Source of the DNA: Hirudinaria manillensis
Taxonomy: Eukaryota; Annelida; Clitellata; Hirudinida; Hirudinidae
Assembly: GCA_034509925.1 (NCBI GenBank)
Contig: CM067527.1
Coordinates: forward strand, 13,475,001-13,539,000
DNA length: 64,000 nt
Direction of reading: 5' to 3'
Made by a program: the position numbers and the translations under genes. Of the stretch, positions 24,617 through 38,713 are shown piece after piece. The notes under the pieces were generated by a model. It was not told the DNA's origin. It did no database searches and worked only from the letters and a program-made list of their open reading frames with translations. Numbering within the stretch: position 1 is the first letter of the stretch; the number at the start of each line of letters is the position of its first letter.

Positions 24617-27229
24617 TCAATTCGGGTGATTAGGACTGTTCTTGGCAAACTGCAGAAGAATGTCTCTCCATTTGTTAAGGAGCGCTTTTTTAAACTCAAC
24701 ATTGTACTTCTCCATCTTTTTGCTGATGTCTCTAAGCATATTATCATCGACATTTTCTAAAAGATACACCAGATGGGGTATACTGTTGAATATTATACCG
24801 TGAGGCATGACTTGATAGAAATCAGCCATACGCACCCAGTATAGGGTGCTATCGTAATCGTATTCATCTTTCGGATCTGGTATTCCAGCCTGCGAAGGAT
24901 GTGGCGCAATTAGGGAGCCATTTGGCTTTTTTCCAAAAAGACTGAAATCGTTCGTCCTACCACACATGATGAAATGGTCAACCTGCCATCTGGCCAAAAG
25001 TTCTGGAGTTGGAAAGAACATGGGCACGTTCATCCTGTACAATTCGAATATAGTCATGACTGAAACTTGGTATGGTATGTTGACAACTGCCCTGTAGGTG
25101 GCTAGACTGCGGAACGAGAAGCTTGGTATGAATTGCAATTTGGCCGTACAGTTGATCTGAAATTATTTTCTTTGCTATACTTATATACTATACTTATATA
25201 TATATATATAATTTAGTTTGGTATTGAGATTTTGTTATTATTATTATTATTACTAATATTGTTATTATTATTATTATTTTTATTATTTAATAATGGGGTA
25301 TTATGATTTTTTAACCGATTTAGCAAGCGTTTGAGATTTTAGAGATCTACTAGATATCAACTCTAGGTTTTAATGACTCACTTTATCAATTTCAGATTTA
25401 TGAATAATTAATATTAGCCATATTACAATTAAATGGTGATAACAGACGTGACATTTAATGTAATACAATTAAACTCGAAAATTAATGATTATTAGTTGAG
25501 TCACTTAATTATAAATTAATTATAAATAAAAGTGTAAATAGATACAGAATATATTAAAGCAGATAATTTTGAATTAAAATATCATTATTAATTTGCTAAA
25601 CTGCTAACCTCTTTACAGGACGAGGTGAAATTATCCATAAATATTTTATCAAATCCCGTTACATCGTATCTCCTCATCAATAGAAACGTTTTGCTTTCCA
25701 TGGTATACTGAGCATTCGTATAGTCACACATGCTGGGTAAATGGTGGACTGGGTTTATACCGGTATAATACTGCAGAAATTTGGCATCGTACAAATTATT
25801 CCCCCCAAAGACGTTCCAAGGTTTTTCGGCCATTTTTCTAAAGATTGCGTTCATTTTATTTAATTGATCTACCGTGGATCTGAGCATGTCATATCTTGGG
25901 AAAAAAATATATATCACATTTATTTATTTATATTTATTTTATTGCATTTTAAATTTTAATATTAATTTATATGACATCATTGTGGTGAAACATTATAATG
26001 TGACCTCAGTGAAAACTCATTTTGAAAATATGGTTATTTAATAACAATGAGATAATGTTATTCACTAATACTATTAATTTATAGCGAATGTTAATAACAC
26101 ATAAAATTTCAAACACATCCGAATGCATTGTAAAATCAGTACAAAATTGTGGCATGATTTTTTTTTTCTTAAATTATCCATCATGAAATTATTATTTTTT
26201 GTCAACCTCGCACTGGGTAAAACTATGACGCTCTTGTTGAGGGGCAAGTAAATGTCGCATAAGGAAGCAGGGTGAGCACAGAATACAGCATCGACTGACT
26301 TCATTTCTGGATCGTCTTTGTAGACTTTCACGAAATTCTCGGCCACTTGAGGTGTTAGGCCCATTACGGTATGAACGTTCAGAACCTATTGTAAAAATAG
26401 CACTAGGTTATTTATATGGTGCAAGATTGAGAGAAGATTTTAAAAATTTTTGTTGGCCATATTGCTTTCAAACGAGATTTTGTGTTAATCTTTAGTTACA
26501 AGCGTTGGCACAAATTATTTATTATTATATTATGTCATTATTATTTATTATACCGTGAAATTATTAAAGTTTATGCAATTGTGTTTGATTTAGAAGGAAA
26601 ATGATATCAATGATATCAAATAATAATTCATTTATTATTACTTTTAACTTTGCCGACCTGCTACAGATTTTTGGGTGTAATTATTAAACATCGATAAATT
26701 ACCTCAAATAATATTTTATTTATGACAATTTAAACACGGTAATAACCTTTAGTTTTGCAGCTCTACCACAGTCATGCCATGCACATCTTGAAAAATCAAG
26801 GCTGTAATCGAGCATTTTCACTCCAAATGGTGCCAGAGTATTGGCGAGGTCTTTCATTGGAGTCATGTGTAATTCAGTGGCCCATATGACAAAGGGCTTG
26901 TTGTGGAATATTTTCTTGGCGGTAATTCTGGCTGATGCTGGAAAGATTTTTATATCGTCGGTTTCTACGTAAGCTAGATCCGTTCTGTTGTTATCAACGA
27001 GGGTGAGTAGATTTTTCCTAAACGTTTCGTTTTCTTTTGTGTATTCCAGGTCCAATTTTCTTCTCAGGGTTTGTTCTTTAAGGCTTATTTTCTCAATACT
27101 CCAATTGAATGCTTCGATTATGAACTTCTGAGAGTTTATTAAGTCTATATATACTAATATTCCAACTATTGTCGATATTAGCAAGAGGATTTTCACAGTT
27201 TTAGAAATATTTTGAAAATGAAGAAACAT
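24617..27229 (-). CDS. array copy B: type-II membrane glycosyltransferase-like protein, 495 aa
   Basis: Exons: 27229-26747, 26385-26207, 25894-25609 and 25156-24617, joined in phases 0, 2 and 0, totalling 1488 nt with no internal stop. The N-terminus has an uncleaved anchor (ILLLISTIVGILVYIDLI, about residues 14-31) after a short basic cytoplasmic end, which is Golgi type-II topology. Lumenal landmarks are KENETFRKNLLTLVDN, ARITAKKIFHNKPFVIWATE, DDPEMKSVDAVFCAHPASLC, EKPWNVFGGNNLYDAKFLQY, MTIFELYRMNVPMFFPTPEL and DFYQVMPHGIIFNSIPHLVY. Paired conserved cysteines and the two-lobed pattern fit a GT-B-like or exostosin-like enzyme, but I cannot assign a family or substrate. It is closely similar to copy C; the last exon is almost identical, so the duplication is recent. 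Confidence 0.82.
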
Positions 27230-27410
27230 ACTTATTCGACTTTAGAATTTCTGAAATATTAATCGCATTTATTGCTTCTGTTATTTTCCTTATTTATTGT
27301 GAGAAATGCAATTCAATTGTTCTCTTTCAAAGCTCGAGTCGCTACGTTACCCAACATACAATCTAGCTGGCTTATTATTAATGCCTTGGCTTGATATTTT
27401 GTTCCTCTGC

Positions 27411-28016
27411 CTTTTACATTGTTTAGTAGTCAATGCTATATAATTAAGCAGGTGTTTTGAATTGTAGGAGAATATTTATAATAAATGTTTAATATTATTG
27501 CTTAGTGAAATCGTTTAATATGCTTTCATATATTTTCATTCTAGTGCCTGTAGAACTTAGCTCCGCCCACAACTCGTGGCTACACCAAGGTACTCCTAAC
27601 CAGGCGCGCTATTTAGCGTGCATATTTTGTTTTTTTTTGCTAAAATCTTTCAACTATAATTAAGGTACCAAAATTACTTATTAATACTGGCTTTGCATTA
27701 TAATTGTTCATAATTTCGTGATTTAGACGCATGAAATGAAATCATTGCAAGACGCATCTCTTTGAAAGCCATACTCTTCACTAATCACCGACCCAAACGC
27801 ACCCAAAGGGCGCGAGATGGGTATCGTATCACGGCAACCACTCGTTATGTGGCAGCCTTGTTAAATACATATCAGCAACAATGTATCACTGTATCAACTT
27901 TAGTCTAGCTTTAATTTTAATTTAAGCCCTAAGATCACACTTGATGTTATTTAGCGTCTAATATAAAACTAATTCAATTATTGAATTATTTACTTCGCCA
28001 GCAACGTCGTCGTTTC
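27411..28016. other. about 600-bp insert upstream of copy B, absent from the copy C side
   Basis: Copy C's flank (33590-33650) reads straight from ttttgttcc into gtagaac. Here the same words are separated by about 600 bp. No clear terminal repeats or target duplication are visible, so insertion here or deletion there cannot be told apart. Confidence 0.6.
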
Positions 28017-28360
28017 GTAGAACAACATTGAGCCATTCGGCCACGCCCTTGAATATTATTAATAAATTATGGCGAATTTAAGTTTTTAATTTATTAATTT
28101 TGAAAGATTGAGAAATTCTGTTAGGTTATACAAGGTATAAATATTAAAAGGCATATTTAATATTGAATGCCACGAGGTTAAAATATTACAATGCCTAAAT
28201 ATTATGTTTTGATATTTTAGAAAGTCTATTAAAATTGTTTTGCATGTTATTCTTATATACATCATTTACATATGTACAAATAATTATACTTTATACTTTT
28301 AGTATAAACTAAAGATATAGCTTTACCCAGCAAAAAAGATTTCGATCGATCTTTTGACCA

Positions 28361-28840
28361 TCAATTCGGGTGATTAGGACTGTTCTTGGCAAACTGCAAA
28401 AGAATGTCCCTCCATTTGTTAAGGAGCGCCTTTTTAAACTCAACATTGTACTTCTCCATCTTTTTGCTGATGTTTCTAAGCAGTTTATCATCGACATTTT
28501 CTAAAAGATACGCAAGATGGGGTATGCTCTTGAATATTATACCGTAAGGCATGACTTTATAGTAATCAGCCATAAGCATCCAGCATAGGGTACTATCGTA
28601 ATCATATTCATCTTTCGGATCGGGCACACCTGCTTATGAAGGATGGGGTGGAATTATAGAAGCATTTGCTCTGATTCCGAGAAAGGTGCTTTCGTGATTC
28701 CTTCCATGCATGATGAAGTGGTCAACGTGCCACCTGGCGAAAAGTTCTGGAGTTGGAAAGAACATGGGCACGTTCATCCTGTACAATTCGAATATAGTCA
28801 TGACTGAAACTTGGTATGGAAAATTGACAACTGCCCCTTT
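28361..28840 (-). pseudogene. copy D': orphan exon 4 with a nonsense codon
   Basis: The sequence and its 3' flank match copy D (33640-34470), including HESTFLGIRANASI. A CAA-to-TAA change at 28633-28635 (after PPHPS) stops the frame. The first quarter of the exon is missing and no other exons follow upstream. It marks the edge of the block duplicated with copy B. Confidence 0.9.
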
Positions 28841-29279
28841 AATGCTACAAAACAAATTGTAAAATAAATAGCAAATTTGAAACTTGCTATAAGTTTACAG
28901 ATGTGGAACACGTCTGGTCTCCTCAGATCAAAGTCGAGGGAGACGTTAAACATGTCGTCTGCAGAATGAAATCAAAAGAAGATCCTCTCATAACGTACTT
29001 AATAGCTAGAAACAATCTTTAACTCTCGAGCTCGTTATTTAAAGGAAATAAATGTCTTACCTCATTCATAGCATTCAATTCTTCATGGGGAATTTGTATC
29101 TGAGATTTATGAACTATTGTTTCACGTTGATTTAGAATTTTTAATAATTTTAAAAAAATGTTCACTAGCCTCGTCCGTTCATAGTTACTATAGAAATAGC
29201 AGAATTCCTTTAAATCTAAATTTTATTTTATTCTTCTAGATTTATTTTTATATTTATTTATTTTTTAGATTTCTTAATT

Positions 29280-30137
29280 TAAAAAAAAACCTTAATTTTT
29301 AATTTGCAATGCGTCACACATGGGTATAATCCCCTGCTCATCACAAACTGACACAATAACTTAGACCCATCCCTCTTCAACTAGCGTGAAGTAATTTATG
29401 GGCGGTCCTAACATAGGATATAATAAAATGAATAATTTATATTTAAACTAATCATTCATATACTACGAGTATTGATGATAAAAGATTTAATATAATATAA
29501 CATAATAACATTAAAAAATCATTAAAAAACACGATTTTGGACGTCGTAGAAAAAAAAAATTTATAAATAGTGAAAGTCGGTATAAATAATTGCCGAACTT
29601 AAAAAAATTATTGAACTTAAACTGCTAACGAGGCGTTACAGGAAGAGATGAAATTATCCATGAATATTTTATTAAATCTTATTTCATAGAATTCAATCGT
29701 TCTGCTGTGAATCTGAACATGTCGTACCTTAAATAAAAGTATTCACTGCGTTCATTCATATTTACAAATTGCATTTGAAGTTGTTTAATTTGAAAATTTT
29801 TGAAACTTTATTTAAAATCACTTAATAGATTTTTATCATCGATTAATATAGCATTATTATTAACTGATGGAGAAGCGATATAATGAGACACCATAAAGTC
29901 AATGGCATATTGACATAATGCTCTGATAATAACATAAAAATATTCTTTCAGTCGGTTTTAAATTCAATATTGGTAATGGAATTGCGCGATTTAAATAACA
30001 ATTGACATTTAAGATGCATTGTTAGGTCTTTAGAGTCTCGACATAACTGCCGTATTGTCTAGTAGAACTACTGTATAATGCAATCTCAAGATCAAGGTAA
30101 GCAGAAATCCTTGAACCGAAACATAACGAAAATTTGT
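29280..30137 (-). pseudogene. copy A': relic with most of exon 3 deleted
   Basis: Matches copy A from 21840 to 22850. Only the two ends of exon 3 remain (about 29634-29732), and roughly 190 bp between them are gone. It abuts the 3' end of copy C at 30137. Confidence 0.8.
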
Positions 30138-30216
30138 ACTTTATACTTTTAGTAGATATAGCTTTACCCAACAAAAACATTTATATAATGTCGATCAATA
30201 ACCATTTTTTTGAACA

Positions 30217-32493
30217 TCAATTCGGGTGATTAGGACTGTTCTTGGCAAACTGCAGAAGAATGTCTCTCCATTTGTTAAGGAGCGCTTTTTTAAACTCAAC
30301 ATTGTACTTCTCCATCTTTTTGCTGATGTCTCTAAGCATATTATCATCGACATTTTCTAAAAGATAAACCAGATGGGGTATACTGTTGAATATTATACCG
30401 TGAGGCAAGACTTGATAGAAATCAGCCATACGCACCCAGTATAGAGTGCTATCGTAATCGTTTTCATCTTTCGGATCTGGTATTCCAGCCTGCGATGGAT
30501 GTGGCGCAATTAGGGAGCCGTTTGGTTTTTTTCCAAAAAGAGGGAAATCGTTGTTTCTACCAATCATGATGAAATGATCAACCTGCCATCTGGCCAAAAG
30601 TTCTGGGGTTGGAAAGAACATGGGCACGTTCATCCTGTACAATTCGAATATAGTCATGACTGAAATTTGGTATGGTATGTTGACAACTGCCCTGTAGGTG
30701 GCTAGACCGCGGAACGAGAAGCTTGGTATGAATTGCAATTTGGCCGTGCAGTTGATCTGAAATTATTTTCTTTGCTATACTTATATACTATACTATATAT
30801 ATATATATATATAATTTAGTTTGGTATTGTTATTTTGTTATTGCTTTTATTATTATTATTTTTATTATTTAATAATGGGATATTATGATTTTTTAACCGA
30901 TTTAGCAAGCGTTTGAGATTTTAGAGGATTAACCTAGATGTCAACTCTAGGTTTTAATGAATCACTTTATGAAGTTCAGATTTATGAATAATTTATATTA
31001 GCCATATTACAATTAAATGGTTGTAACAGACATGAACATTTAATGTAATATAATAAAACTCGAAAATTAATGATTATTAGTTGAGTCACTTAATTATAAA
31101 TTAATTATAAATAAAAGTGTAAATAGATCTAGATTATATTAAAGCAGATAATTTTGAATTAAAATATCATTATTAAACTGCTAAACTACTCACCTCTTTA
31201 CAGGACGAGGTGAAATTATCCATGAATATCTTATTAAATCCCGTGATATCGTATCTCCTCAGCACGAGAAACGTTTTGCTTTCCATGGTATACTGAATAT
31301 TCGTATAGTCACACATGCTGGGTAAATGGTGAACTGGGTTTATACCGGTATAATACTGCAGAAATTTGGCATCGTACAAATTATTCCCTCCAAAGACGTT
31401 CCAAGGTTTTTCGGCCATTTTTCTAAAGATTGCGTTCATTTTATTTAATTGATCTACCGTGGATCTGAACATGTCATATCTTGGGGGACAAAAAATTTAT
31501 CACATTTATTTTTTTATATTTATTTTATTGCATTTTAAATTTTAATATTAATTTATATGACATCCATGTGGTGAAACATTATAATGTGACCTCAGTGAAA
31601 ACTCATTTTGAAAATGTGGTTATTTAATAACAATGAGATAATGTTATTCATTAATACTAGTAATTTATAGCGAATGTTAATAACACATAAAATTTCAAAC
31701 ACGTCCGAATGCATTGTAAAATAACAGTACAAAATTGTGGCATAATTTTTTTTTCTCATATTATCCATCATGAAATTATTATTTTTTGTCAACCTCGCAC
31801 TGGGTAAAACTATGACGCTCTTGTTGAGGGGCAGGTAAATGTGGCATAAGGAAGCAGGGTGAGCACAGAATACAGCATCGACTGACTTCATTTCTGGATC
31901 GTCCTTGTAGGTTTTCACGAAATTCTCAGCCACTTGAGGTGTTAGGCCCATTATGGTATGAACATTCAGAACCTATTGTAAATATAGCGTTAGTTTTTTT
32001 ATATGGTGCAAGATTATTATTACATAAGGCACGGGCGAACCCCTCGCCTGAACAAAATCACAAAGCTTTCAACAAAAGCTTAACATAACTAACGAACTTA
32101 TATATATCGCTCACTAACAAGATTGAGAGACGATTTTAAAAATTTTTGTTGGTCATGTTGCTTTCAAGATTTTGTTCTAATCGTGTAATTACACAAGTTA
32201 CAAGCATTGACACAAATTATTTATTATTATATTATGTCATTATTATTTATCATACCATTAAATTACTGTCTGGAAGAAATTGTGAACCTTGTGGTCTTTA
32301 GCTATAGTATACTATTAGCAATCATCAGGTGAGTCCCGTACATACTAATAACTATCAATCATTACATAGAGTCTGTGTCATTTTTTATCATTTTGATATG
32401 AAGTAAAAAGTGATAGGCCGGCAGGGTACAACAAGTTTGAATAAGTTTTTGTGCAGTTAAGTTTAAAAACTTTCCGCTTGAGTGAATGCTAAC

Positions 32494-32544
<51 letters not shown>

Positions 32545-32579
32545 TTAATAATAATAATAATAATAATATTAATAATAAT

Positions 32580-32612
<33 letters not shown>

Positions 32613-33441
32613 TCGGTTGATTAGAGTGGCGTATGATTTAATTATAACATAGAAGTGCAGTACATTGCTTAAGTTAGGAGTCAACTTTTTCTGGTGACCA
32701 TTCGACTCATCATCATGGATTGCAGAAAACATTTGTTTAACGAATACTTTCTCAGTATATTATGTAGTGCAATTATAAAGGTTTATGCAATTGTGTTTGA
32801 TTTAGAAGGAAAATTATATCAATGATATCAAATAATAATTCATTTATTATTACCTTTAACTTTGCCAAACTGGTACAGATTTTTGGGTGTAATTATTAAA
32901 CATCCATAAATTACCTCAAATAATAATTTATTTATGACAATTTAAACACGGTAATAACCTTTAGTTGTGCAGCTTTACCACAGTCATGCCATGGACATCT
33001 TGCAAAATCAAGGCTGTAATCGAGCATTTTCACTCCAAATGGTGCCAGAGTATTGGCGAGGTCTTTCATTGGAGACATGTGCATTTCAGTGGCCCATATG
33101 ACAAAGGGCTTGTTGTGGAATATTTTCTTGGCGGTAATTCTGGCTGATGCTGGAAAGATTTTTATATCGTCTGATTCTACGTAAGCTAGATCCGTTCTGT
33201 TGTTATCAACGAGGGTGAGTAGATTTTTCCTGAACGTTTCGTTTTCTTTTGTGTATTCCAGGTCCAATTTTCTTCTCAGGGTTTGTTCTTTAAGGCTTAT
33301 TTTCTCAACACTCCAATTGAATGCTTCGATTATGAACTTCTGAGAGTTTATTAAGTCTATATATACTAATATTCCAACTATTGTCGATATTAGCAAGAGG
33401 ATTTTCACAGTTTTAGAAATATTTTGAAATTGAAGAAACAT
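30217..33441 (-). CDS. array copy C: type-II membrane glycosyltransferase-like protein, 495 aa
   Basis: Exons: 33441-32959, 31972-31794, 31479-31194 and 30756-30217, with the same sizes and phases as copy B, 1488 nt, open throughout. The N-terminal anchor is identical in style (MFLQFQNISKTVKILLLIST). Differences from B are scattered substitutions such as LPSAR preceded by CHIYLPLNKS, and IGRNNDFPLFGKK in exon 4. Intron 1 is enlarged by a 102-bp insert, a further insert of about 500 bp and an (AAT)n tract. The gene lies downstream of D in the same direction, with about 550 bp between D's stop and C's ATG. No shared promoter element is evident. Confidence 0.82.
32016..32117. mobile_element. 102-bp insertion with 7-bp flanking duplication
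   Basis: CAAGATT occurs at 32009-32015 and again at 32118-32124; copy B has only one (near 26423-26429). The insert contains a short GC-rich segment (ggcacgggcgaacccctcgc). It looks like a very small transposon-type insertion, though its ends are not clear inverted repeats. Confidence 0.6.
32494..32613. repeat. (AAT)n microsatellite in intron 1 of copy C
   Basis: About 120 bp of AAT repeats with a few interruptions, inside a segment of about 500 bp that copy B lacks. The long poly-Ile frame on the minus strand is an artefact of this repeat. Confidence 0.95.
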
Positions 33442-33992
33442 ACTTATTCGACTTTAGAATTTCTGAAATATTAATCGCATTTATTGCTTCTGTTATTTTC
33501 CTTTTTTTATCGTGAGAAATGCAATTGCATTGTTCTCTTTCAAAGCTCGAGTCGCTCCATAGACTTAACTCGCCTTTGATGTTACCCAACAAACAATCTA
33601 GCTGGCCTATTAATGCCTTGGCTTGATATTTTGTTCCGTAGAACGACATTGAGCCATTCGGCCACGTCCTTGATTATTATTAATAAATTATGGCGAGTTT
33701 AAGATTTTAATTTATTAATTTTGAAAGATTGAGAAATTCTGTTAGGTAATACAAGGTATAAATATTAAAAGGCATATTTAATATTGAATGCCACGAGGTT
33801 AAAATATTATAATGCCTAAATATTATGTTTTGATATTTTAGAAAGTCTATTAAAATTGTTTTGCATGTTTTTCTTATATACATCATTTAGATATGTACAA
33901 ATAATTATACTTTATGCTTTTAGTATAAACTTAAGTTATAGCTTTACCCAACAAAAATATTTATCATCGATCGATAACCATTCTTTTGAACA

Positions 33993-36731
33993 TCAATTCG
34001 GGTGATTAGGACTGTTCTTGGCAAACTGCAAAAGAATGTCCCTCCATTTGTTAAGGAGCGCCTTTTTAAACTCAACATTGTACTTCTCCATCTTTTTGCT
34101 GATGTTTCTAAGCAGTTTATCATCGACATTTTCTAAAAGATACGCAAGATCGGGTATGCTGCTGAATATTATACCGTGAGGCATGACTTGATAGAAATCA
34201 GCCAAGCGCACCCAGTATAACACGCTATCGTAATCATATTCATCTTTCGGATCGGGCACACCTGCTTGTGAAGGATGGGGCGGAATTATAGAAGCATTTG
34301 CTCTGATTCCGAGAAAGGTGCTTTCGTGATTCCTTCCATGCATGATGAAGTGGTCAACGTGCCACCTGGCGAAAAGTTCTGGAGTTGGAAAGAACATGGG
34401 CACGTTCATCCTGTACAATTCGAATATAGTCATGACTGAAACTTGGTATGGTATGTTGACAACTGCCCTGTAGGTGGCCAGACTGCGATGGGTGAAGCCA
34501 GATATGAAATTTAATTTGACTGTGCACTTGATCTGAAATGATTTTCACACCTATACTTTAACTTTTATTAACGTTATTGTTTAATATTATGAATTTTTTT
34601 AATTTTTAATTATTATTTAAACCATTTCTTTAGAACTCGATTAAGCAAGAGTACAAAAAGTGATGGAAAACATTTTAATTCTATATTGAAAAGAAAGCTA
34701 AAGAATAGTCTGGTTATTACCAAGTTTTGGAATTTCGATATTTATTTCTAAAAGATAGATGGGATGAGCTAGATTTTAATAAACCACGTGATGTAAATAA
34801 AAATATTAAAATGTTATTACAAATGAAATATTATGATAATTATCAAAATTATTAAAATAAATGCTTATATATTTATTGAAGTGCCAAATACTGAAATTAC
34901 GTTTGTAATGCGAAATCAGAATGGAGCAAAGCAATAAATTACTATAACTTACATCACACCATAATACTTAAAGTTAAAAATACCAAAATTTGTCATTCCA
35001 GATCAAATGTAAATTATGTCGTCGTCATTATAATTATCACCTCCTTGCAAGATGATGTGAAATTATCCATGAATATCTTATTAAATCCCGTTTCATCGTA
35101 TCTCCTCAGCACGAGAAACGTTCTGTTTTCCATGGTATACTGAGCATTCGTATAGTCACACATGCTGGGTATATGCTGGACTGGGTATATACCGGTATAG
35201 TACTGCAGGAATTTGGCATCGTACAAGTTATTCCCCCCAAAGACGTTCCAAGGTTTTTCGGCCATTTTCCTAAAGATTGCGTTCATCGAATTCAATCGTT
35301 CTGCTGTGAATCTGTACATGTCGTACCTTAAATAAATAAAGGTTGTAATTCATGTCGATTATATTTGCACTTGTAGAGACTCTAGGAATTCGAGAAACTC
35401 GTCATCAAATAAAATCATACAGGAACCAGTTTTATATTTATATATTTTTTTAATCATAATTTTATTCTATTTTGTACATTTCATCATCAATCTTTTCATT
35501 TTTAACAACCTCGTACTTGGCATGATCATTACGCTCTTATTGAGAGGCAGGTAGACTTCGCACAAGGACGCTGGATGAGCACAGAATATCACGTCGACTG
35601 ATTTCATTTCCGAATCATCTTTGTATGTATTAACAAAATTTTCAACCACTTGAGGAAGTAAATCTTTTACGTTGTGAGCGTTTAATACCTATTAAAAAAT
35701 ATTTTTATTCCATTCAAATGGCGCATATTCAAGGGAAAACTAATTTTTTAATAAAACAATTTTATAATCTTTAATTTGTAATTTATGGACACTGACAACA
35801 TGATAAGCCTATACCCAACATGATGGGCCGCTTATTCAAAAGTACGGAGTACCACATCATCAATATCAGGACAGAGACAAGCACAGGTAGGATAAAGTGA
35901 AAGAAATGGTCTGAGTTTGTGTATCAATTGACTTTTGTTTTGAAAAGCTCACACAAAAAGGTACAAACCATATCATTAAAATTGGACTGAATTTTTAAAC
36001 AATTTCGGTAATATGTAAATGAGTAGCCAAGAGAACTAAAATTACAGCGAGACTAAAAATTATCATAAGCAAATAAATCAAAAACCTTAAATGACTTTCA
36101 AATGCCTTTTGTAACAAATCTAAATGTATTTTAATCAAACTTTAATAACTATACCGTCAGAAATGATTTTTGGGTGTAATTATTAAACATCTATAAAGTA
36201 CCTCAAGTAATAATATATAATAAATAAATATTTTATTTATGACAATGTAAACACGGTAATAACCTTTAGTTTTGCAGCTCTACCACAGTCATGCAAATTG
36301 CATCTCGAAATATCCAAACTGTAATCAAGCACTTTCACTCCAAAGGGTTCCAGAGTATTGGCGAGGTCTTTCATTGGAGTCATGTGCAATTCGGTGCCCC
36401 ATATGACTAAGGGCTTGTTGTGGAATATTTTCTTGGCAGTAATTCTGGCTGATGCTGGAATGATTTTTATGTCTTCGGATTCTACGTAAGCTAGATCCGT
36501 TCTGCTGTTATCAACGAGGGTGAGTAGATTTTTCCTGAACGTTTCGTTTTCCTTTGTGAATTCCAAATGCAATTTGTTGTTTTCGTTTCGTTCTATGATT
36601 TTTAATTTCTCGATTGCTGCGTTTATGAACTCCTGAAAAGTTAAACTCGAGTATATCATTATTCCAGAGATTGTCAACAGTAACAAGAACATTTTTATAG
36701 TTTTGGATGCACTTTTAAATTGCCGATACAT
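33993..36731 (-). CDS. array copy D: type-II membrane glycosyltransferase-like protein, 490 aa
   Basis: Exons: 36731-36264, 35688-35510, 35326-35041 and 34532-33993 (468, 179, 286 and 540 nt; 1473 nt in all), no internal stop. The N-terminus MYRQFKSASKTIKMFLLLLT leads into the anchor. The stem differs from B and C, while the catalytic-looking parts are conserved (GGNNLYDAKFLQYYTGIYPV, VPMFFPTPELFARWHVDHFI). Exon 4 carries HESTFLGIRANASIIPPHPS, shared with relic D'. Exons 2-4 sit in the same phases as the other copies. It is the most diverged of the three minus-strand intact copies. Confidence 0.82.
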
Positions 36732-38465
36732 GCTATTGCAATTTCAGATTCGTGGAAAAAGTTAAATAATCGTCCTTATTGCTATTAGTTATTTTCCTTC
36801 ACAATTAAAATAAATTTAAGTAATTTATCCGATTTCACAGCGTCCCTAGCAACCTCAAAAGCGACAGAATCTGAGGTTTTAAGTCAACTGAAGACCTTGT
36901 CAAGCTATTGATATTATCGAAAGAACACGCGTTTCATTGGCTCTTTGTTTTCCTGTTTTATTCTTTCATATTTATTAATTATTTAATGCATTTAATAATT
37001 TAATTTGAGATATAATAATAATATCGCATTACTTCATAAAATTCAAAAACTTTTATATATATGACAGTCAATAATAATGCTCATAATCCAACATTATAAG
37101 CTATCAACAAGCATGGGTTATGGTTAGGATTGATATTAACCGACCTGAATAAGGCTTCAACTGGATTTTAAGATTTAAGCCATTGAGGAGTACGAATCCA
37201 AATTATATATTCTTTTGGTAAAGTTATTCTGATTTAAAATAGAGTAAAAAGATATACTTATTATAATTGCTATTATCTGGGTTAATTAAAAATATTACTT
37301 GATTTACAACGACTGTAATAGATCTGTAACAGATAAAAATTGTATTTTTTTGCAAAATAAGAAATTACTTAGAAACGCAACATAATAAACCAAGAGCTAC
37401 AAATATAATTCGGTCGATAAATCATTTTAATGAACATTTTGCATTTACGCGATTTAATGCGAACAAGCTAAAACCAGTCCCACGTACGTCACCGAGTCTA
37501 GTATCGATCAAACAGATCGATGAAAGTTGCATAGTGTCAGAGATAGGACGTGTTTCTGACACACACCTCACCATTAGGTGGGTCTATGTCAATAAATCCA
37601 TTAAATAAAACGTAAATAAAAACAAATTAAATAAAATCAGACACCATAATGTTGCCGCTGTTTTTCAGACAAACTTTTGTATTCATGTATCTCGAAGATG
37701 TGGTCGAAGATTATTTTAAAAATAAAAATGGTCAGCTTGATTTAAGCTTTTTGATTCCGACTGTTTGTATTTGTATAATAATATTATTATTATTATTTGT
37801 AATGTTGTTATTATTATTATTATATCCTTGTTATTATTTCAAATTACAATTATGAATATTGCGCGATTAATGGGCCTTGCTAAAAGTTTACCTCATGCTG
37901 ATTGTCATCGCCGATGGCTCAAAAAAAAAGAAGAAAATAATATATCTTAAAAGAATATACACAAAAGAAAATAATATATCTGAAATCCATTTTAATAATT
38001 TATATATTAAATTTTTTAACTAATTGTTATTAATATTAAATATAAAGGGCAACTTAATTAGGAGTGGTGGTAGTTAATTGCTCTCCAAAGAAAAAAAGGA
38101 AATCGAATGTTCCAATGTCCTGCCAATCCCTTCTCACTCTGCAAAATTTGCATTTTCTCGCTCGAAAATGGATGCTTCTCGCCACGGGATACATTGGCAA
38201 TGATGGTTTTTAAATAAGTCTTTAAATTACAAATTAATAGAAATAATTATTTAATTATTTATTTATTTATTTAATTAATAGAAATTTACACGTGTAATTC
38301 CTGCAATTTCCATAGGTTAATTTATGGTATTAAATTACCTTTTTATTTAAAATTAATTTCTTTATACTAAAATAACCTGTGAAGGTGCTGGCTGACGCTG
38401 CATTGTTGATGTCCTTGTTGTTGTTGTTCATGTTACTGTTGTTTCTTTTTCTGTTGTATCGAAAG

Positions 38466-38713
38466 CATGCATGTACCAATGTCTATCTATTGTTTTGCCT
38501 ATTGATTTGTCCGTTTTTTGTTGTATCGACCTCATGCATGTACCAATGTCTATCTATTGTTTTGCCTATTGATTTGTCCGTTTTTTGTTGTATCGACCTC
38601 ATGCATGTACCAATGTCTATCTATTGTTTTGCCTATTGATTTGTCCGTTTTTTGTTGTATCGACCTCATGCATGTACCAATGTCTATCTATTGTTTTGCC
38701 TATTGATTTGTCC
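38466..38713. repeat. 67-bp tandem repeat, about 3.7 copies
   Basis: The unit begins catgcatgtaccaatgtcta, with copies at 38466, 38533, 38600 and 38667. Copies are essentially identical, so the array is young. 67 is not a multiple of three, so the repeating open frames are not a protein. Confidence 0.95.

Noticed and set aside
32463-32732. 89-aa minus-strand frame, mostly Ile and Asn
   Set aside because: Produced by the (AAT)n microsatellite; no protein character.
38379-38706. Repeating hydrophobic frames that could look like membrane segments
   Set aside because: They arise from a 67-bp tandem repeat read in successive frames.
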